Assembly: GCA_903813345.2 (NCBI GenBank)
Contig: CAIIXF020000009.1
Span: 37,133,759-37,197,758, forward strand
Direction of reading: 5' to 3'
Source: Owenia fusiformis
Lineage: Eukaryota > Annelida > Polychaeta > Sabellida > Oweniidae
DNA: 64,000 nucleotides
In this document: positions 62,201 through 64,000 of the stretch, piece after piece
How positions within the stretch are numbered: position 1 is the first letter of the stretch
How the letters are laid out: each line of letters opens with the position of its first letter
Position numbers and translations under genes: made by a program
Notes under the pieces: generated by a model
Database searches by the model: none
The model's input: only the letters and a program-made list of their open reading frames with translations
Told to the model about the DNA's origin: nothing

Positions 62201-63919
62201 CTTTCTTGATGCTCGATGCTACCAAACCATATGAGAATGGTGGAAATCATATTCCAATGTATAACTTCAATCCATTCTGAATGTACATTGTATTTGATGG
62301 TGTGACTCCTTACCTTATGGCTGCTGCACCAAGCAATGGAAGCAGCATTAGAGCAACAGAACGTTCAGGGGACCAGCAGTATGGAAGGTTGACCATATCA
62401 GACAACCAATATTCCAGAAATCTGAAATTATAAAAGTCATGATAATTATACATAAAGAACATCCCAAGCTAGGATGAGGTCATTGACACAGTTGTCTTGT
62501 CACTTTTCATGGAAAAAAATAAAAAGAGCATAGAGTCTTGCTTCACTTGTTGCAATTTACCTCATCACTAATTTAGACCTTGCTCTACACCATTCTAGCT
62601 AGGTCTAAATTGTAGCTAGGTCTAAATTGTAACTAGGTCTAAATTATAGCTAGGTCTAAATTGCAACTAGGTCTAAATTGTAGCTAGGTCAAAATTGTAA
62701 CTAGGTCTAAATTGTAGCTAGGTCTAAATTGTAACTAGGTCTAAATTGTAGCTAGGTCTAAATTGTAACTAGGTCTAAATTGTAGCTAGCTGCACACCGT
62801 ACACCATCAATCACCACTGTACATTATGAAATTACAATATGTACAGCTTTTCTTGGACCAACCTCTTGAGTTTGAGTTTTTAAAATAAGTATGACAATGG
62901 ATTTTCAGTAAATACAAACAAAGACCATATTCTGTCTCTCTGTCAGATACCATCTTGAAAATATGAACTCACCCTGTAACAGTGGAGACACCCTGCTGCA
63001 TCAGGAATCTGGTGAAAAACACCCACCTAAAGTCATGGTCTGAAAACAAAGCAACATTTAAACCAATGTAAAAAGCATATTTTAGAAAAATATGAAGGAT
63101 TTCATTTCAAGCAGAGATGCATATTTCTTTTTAAATGCCCCATTTTGAATTTAAAGGCCATTCAGAAATTCACTTTGAACAGAGATAAAGCATTTATCCT
63201 TTTTTAAAATTAAAGGCGCACTTTGGGAATTTTCAACATTTTTGGGCAAAATAAAGACATACATTTAAATTTCATAGTATGTCCAATGTGTTGATAAGAA
63301 CCTTATCTTTCATTTGACACCAACAACAGCTCAAATGGACCACAGCAAAGCTTATAATAAATGTCAAGCTTTATATACATGTATCAAGTTTTTATCAATG
63401 TCATTGAAAAGGATGGCAGAGTTGTTTGTATTACATGATACATTCATTTTTATAGAAGTTTCGCCATCTTTTAAATCGATAGTAATTTAAAACATGCTCT
63501 TTGTTTACATGTGCATGCATGTCTAATGATCTCTGAACTACAAATGCTTTTTTGACGTTTTTCTATGTGAGTTACTTTTTTCTTGGTTCAATATAAAAGC
63601 AAATCAAACTTTGTGTCACATTTGAGCTAGTGTATGAGTAACACGTTTCAATGACTACTTTTTTATTTTTCGTCTAAATTAAGTATAGTGCAGCTTTAAC
63701 CTAAGCTGGAATTCCTTTAGACTTTACAGTAGCCTAGACTGAGTTTAATTTCAATATTCTACCTTTTAAAGGCTCCCAATAGCCTTTTAAGATCTTCCTC
63801 CATTCTATGGGTTCGTGTATGGGTTTGGCTGGTTCCTCTGGTGTTGTGAACACTGTGATGAGTACAGTTATCACCACAACTCCTGTCACACACCCATAGA
63901 CACTGAATACACCCATTTG
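59046..63919 (-). CDS. MFS transporter, C-terminal half (seven exons; N-terminus beyond right edge)
   Basis: On the minus strand the exons are 63919-63763, 63039-62973, 62421-62314, 62008-61944, 61330-61241, 60714-60614 and 59216-59046. They total 759 bp, in phase at every junction, encoding 252 residues and TAA. The product has alternating hydrophobic helices and the major-facilitator loop motif GIVSDRIGRRKP, placed where the second-half motif falls in this superfamily. Other blocks are WVFFTRFLMQQGVSTVTGFL, YGMGLGSFQAVDFALVMDVL and ILPQALATPIGG. The acidic segment DVLDDDKDKAKDIAVWSQ followed by LPQALATP recalls an uncharacterised MFS group shared by bacteria, protists and some animals. No substrate is claimed. 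It is unrelated in detail to the MFSD13A-like gene. A minus-strand AATAAA at 58918-58913 lies about 130 bp after the stop. Confidence 0.85.
59929..59965. repeat. Terminal fragment of the TGTCCCCACCA element (reverse)
   Basis: The sequence CACTATGTGGTGGGGACAT and its flank match the left end of the element at 2664 in reverse complement. Only about 37 bp remain recognisable. Confidence 0.75.
60277..60472. mobile_element. 196-bp element, CAGGCCCGTAGCCAGG ends, TTCAA target duplication
   Basis: It lies in the last intron of the MFS transporter. The ends CAGGCCCGTAGCCAGG and CCTGGCTACGGGCCTG are perfect inverted repeats, flanked by TTCAA at 60272-60276 and 60473-60477. The interior matches 36806-37000 in reverse orientation, including TCATGCAGTTTTTCACCATT. 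Confidence 0.9.
60614..60714 (-). CDS. MFS transporter exon (AVDFALVMDVL segment)
   Basis: The acceptor TTTATAG precedes GMGLGSFQAVDFALVMDVLD and DDKDKAKDIAVWSQ, ending CAG|GTATGA. The acidic/lysine-rich loop after a polar-residue helix is the most distinctive part of the protein. Confidence 0.85.
61241..61330 (-). CDS. MFS transporter exon
   Basis: The acceptor TTTTCAG precedes ALMMCITTSILSFMRGEYAY and YVAIALSVIY, with donor G|GTAAG. It encodes two hydrophobic stretches joined by a short charged turn. At 90 bp it could be skipped without a frameshift. Confidence 0.82.
61497..61728. mobile_element. Foldback element with about 54-bp arms
   Basis: The arms 61497-61550 and about 61674-61728 (core CCATTGCCCGGCATGGACCA and complement) pair with a few mismatches around a 123-bp loop. 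It lies in an MFS transporter intron. Confidence 0.82.
61944..62008 (-). CDS. MFS transporter exon carrying the SDRIGRRKP loop motif
   Basis: This 65-bp exon follows TTTTTCAG and encodes SIACGIVSDRIGRRKPLVIT before G|GTAGGA. The G..SDR.GRRKP sequence is the major-facilitator motif A form and is the main evidence for the family call. Confidence 0.86.
62314..62421 (-). CDS. MFS transporter exon
   Basis: The acceptor ATTTCAG precedes GFLEYWLSDMVNLPYCWSPE and a helix around RSVALMLLPLLGAAAI, with donor AG|GTAAGG. It is in phase with both neighbours and is 108 bp long. Confidence 0.82.
62597..62790. repeat. 17-bp minisatellite, 11 copies (alternating 34-bp higher order)
   Basis: Units AGCTAGGTCTAAATTGT and AACTAGGTCTAAATTGT largely alternate, so the effective period is 34 bp over most of the array. 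It lies in an MFS transporter intron. Confidence 0.95.
62973..63039 (-). CDS. MFS transporter exon
   Basis: The acceptor GTTTTCAG precedes DHDFRWVFFTRFLMQQGVST and VT, with donor GG|GTGAGT. It encodes the first helix of the C-terminal half; the R..MQQGV pattern is typical of that helix in related MFS proteins. Confidence 0.82.
63214..63695. mobile_element. Candidate TTAA-flanked element (482 bp)
   Basis: The ends AGGCGCACTTTGG and the complement of AGTATAGTGCAGCT share about ten positions and are flanked by TTAA at 63210-63213 and 63696-63699. It is weaker than the other TTAA elements. Confidence 0.5.
63763..63919 (-). CDS. MFS transporter exon (first visible)
   Basis: The acceptor TTTCTAG precedes QMGVFSVYGCVTGVVVITVL, ITVFTTPEEP and the cytosolic loop ending WRKILKGYWEPLK. 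It is one membrane helix followed by the central hydrophilic loop expected between the two MFS halves. Phase-0 entry means the preceding exon, outside the window, ends on a codon boundary. Confidence 0.8.
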
Positions 63920-64000
63920 CTAGAAATACATGTACATCAATATACACTTGCACTATTTATCACAAACAAGTTACACTAAATGTTGTTCAAAAGAGAGTTT

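Noticed and set aside
62597-62790. Possible CRISPR or regulatory operator array
   Set aside because: Head-to-tail 17-bp minisatellite without spacers, inside an intron.

Overview
The window is intron-rich animal nuclear DNA. Its introns have GT..AG boundaries, it is AT-rich, and it carries many short inverted-repeat transposons. The protein types and the frequent ACATGTA-like strings suggest a marine invertebrate, perhaps a mollusc or another lophotrochozoan. That placement is an inference and is not resolved by anything decisive. I found no bacterial genes, no CRISPR array, and no tRNA or rRNA gene.

Four protein-coding genes can be assembled exon by exon with intact splice phase. (1) On the plus strand at 7159-14254 is a casein kinase 1 delta/epsilon gene (Doubletime type). 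Seven coding exons are visible and the short first coding exon was not found. (2) On the minus strand at 25510-22043 is a complete four-coding-exon MFSD13A/TMEM180-like membrane protein of 470 residues. (3) On the plus strand at 29093-41820 is an aldo-keto reductase. Six exons are clear, and a candidate terminal exon closes the frame at 283 residues. (4) On the minus strand at 63919-59046 are the last seven coding exons (252 residues) of a second, unnamed MFS transporter that runs off the right edge. Genes 2 and 3 are divergent, with about 3.5 kb between their 5' ends.

The rest is introns, probable UTRs and repeats. Recognisable mobile elements include a TA-flanked Tc1/mariner-type element with a transposase remnant (660-1292), TTAA-flanked foldback elements (23665-24265, 33216-34046, 63214-63695), TA-flanked CAGTAAAACCTG elements, a pair of about 195-bp elements with 5-bp target duplications (36806-37000, 60277-60472), a 559-bp near-perfect foldback (26203-26761), and two 1.2-1.6-kb elements with internal tandem structure (2664-4285, 20306-21474). 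Intron 1 of the MFSD13A-like gene consists mainly of two such elements.

The most unusual features are two tandem duplications that copy splice sites. In the aldo-keto reductase, 18 copies of a 92-bp unit repeat the 3' part of exon 2 plus its 5' splice site. In the casein kinase gene, a 133-bp unit duplicates a 3' splice site plus the start of exon 5. Both create competing splice sites inside otherwise conserved genes. The region 42.7-59.0 kb has no recognisable gene.
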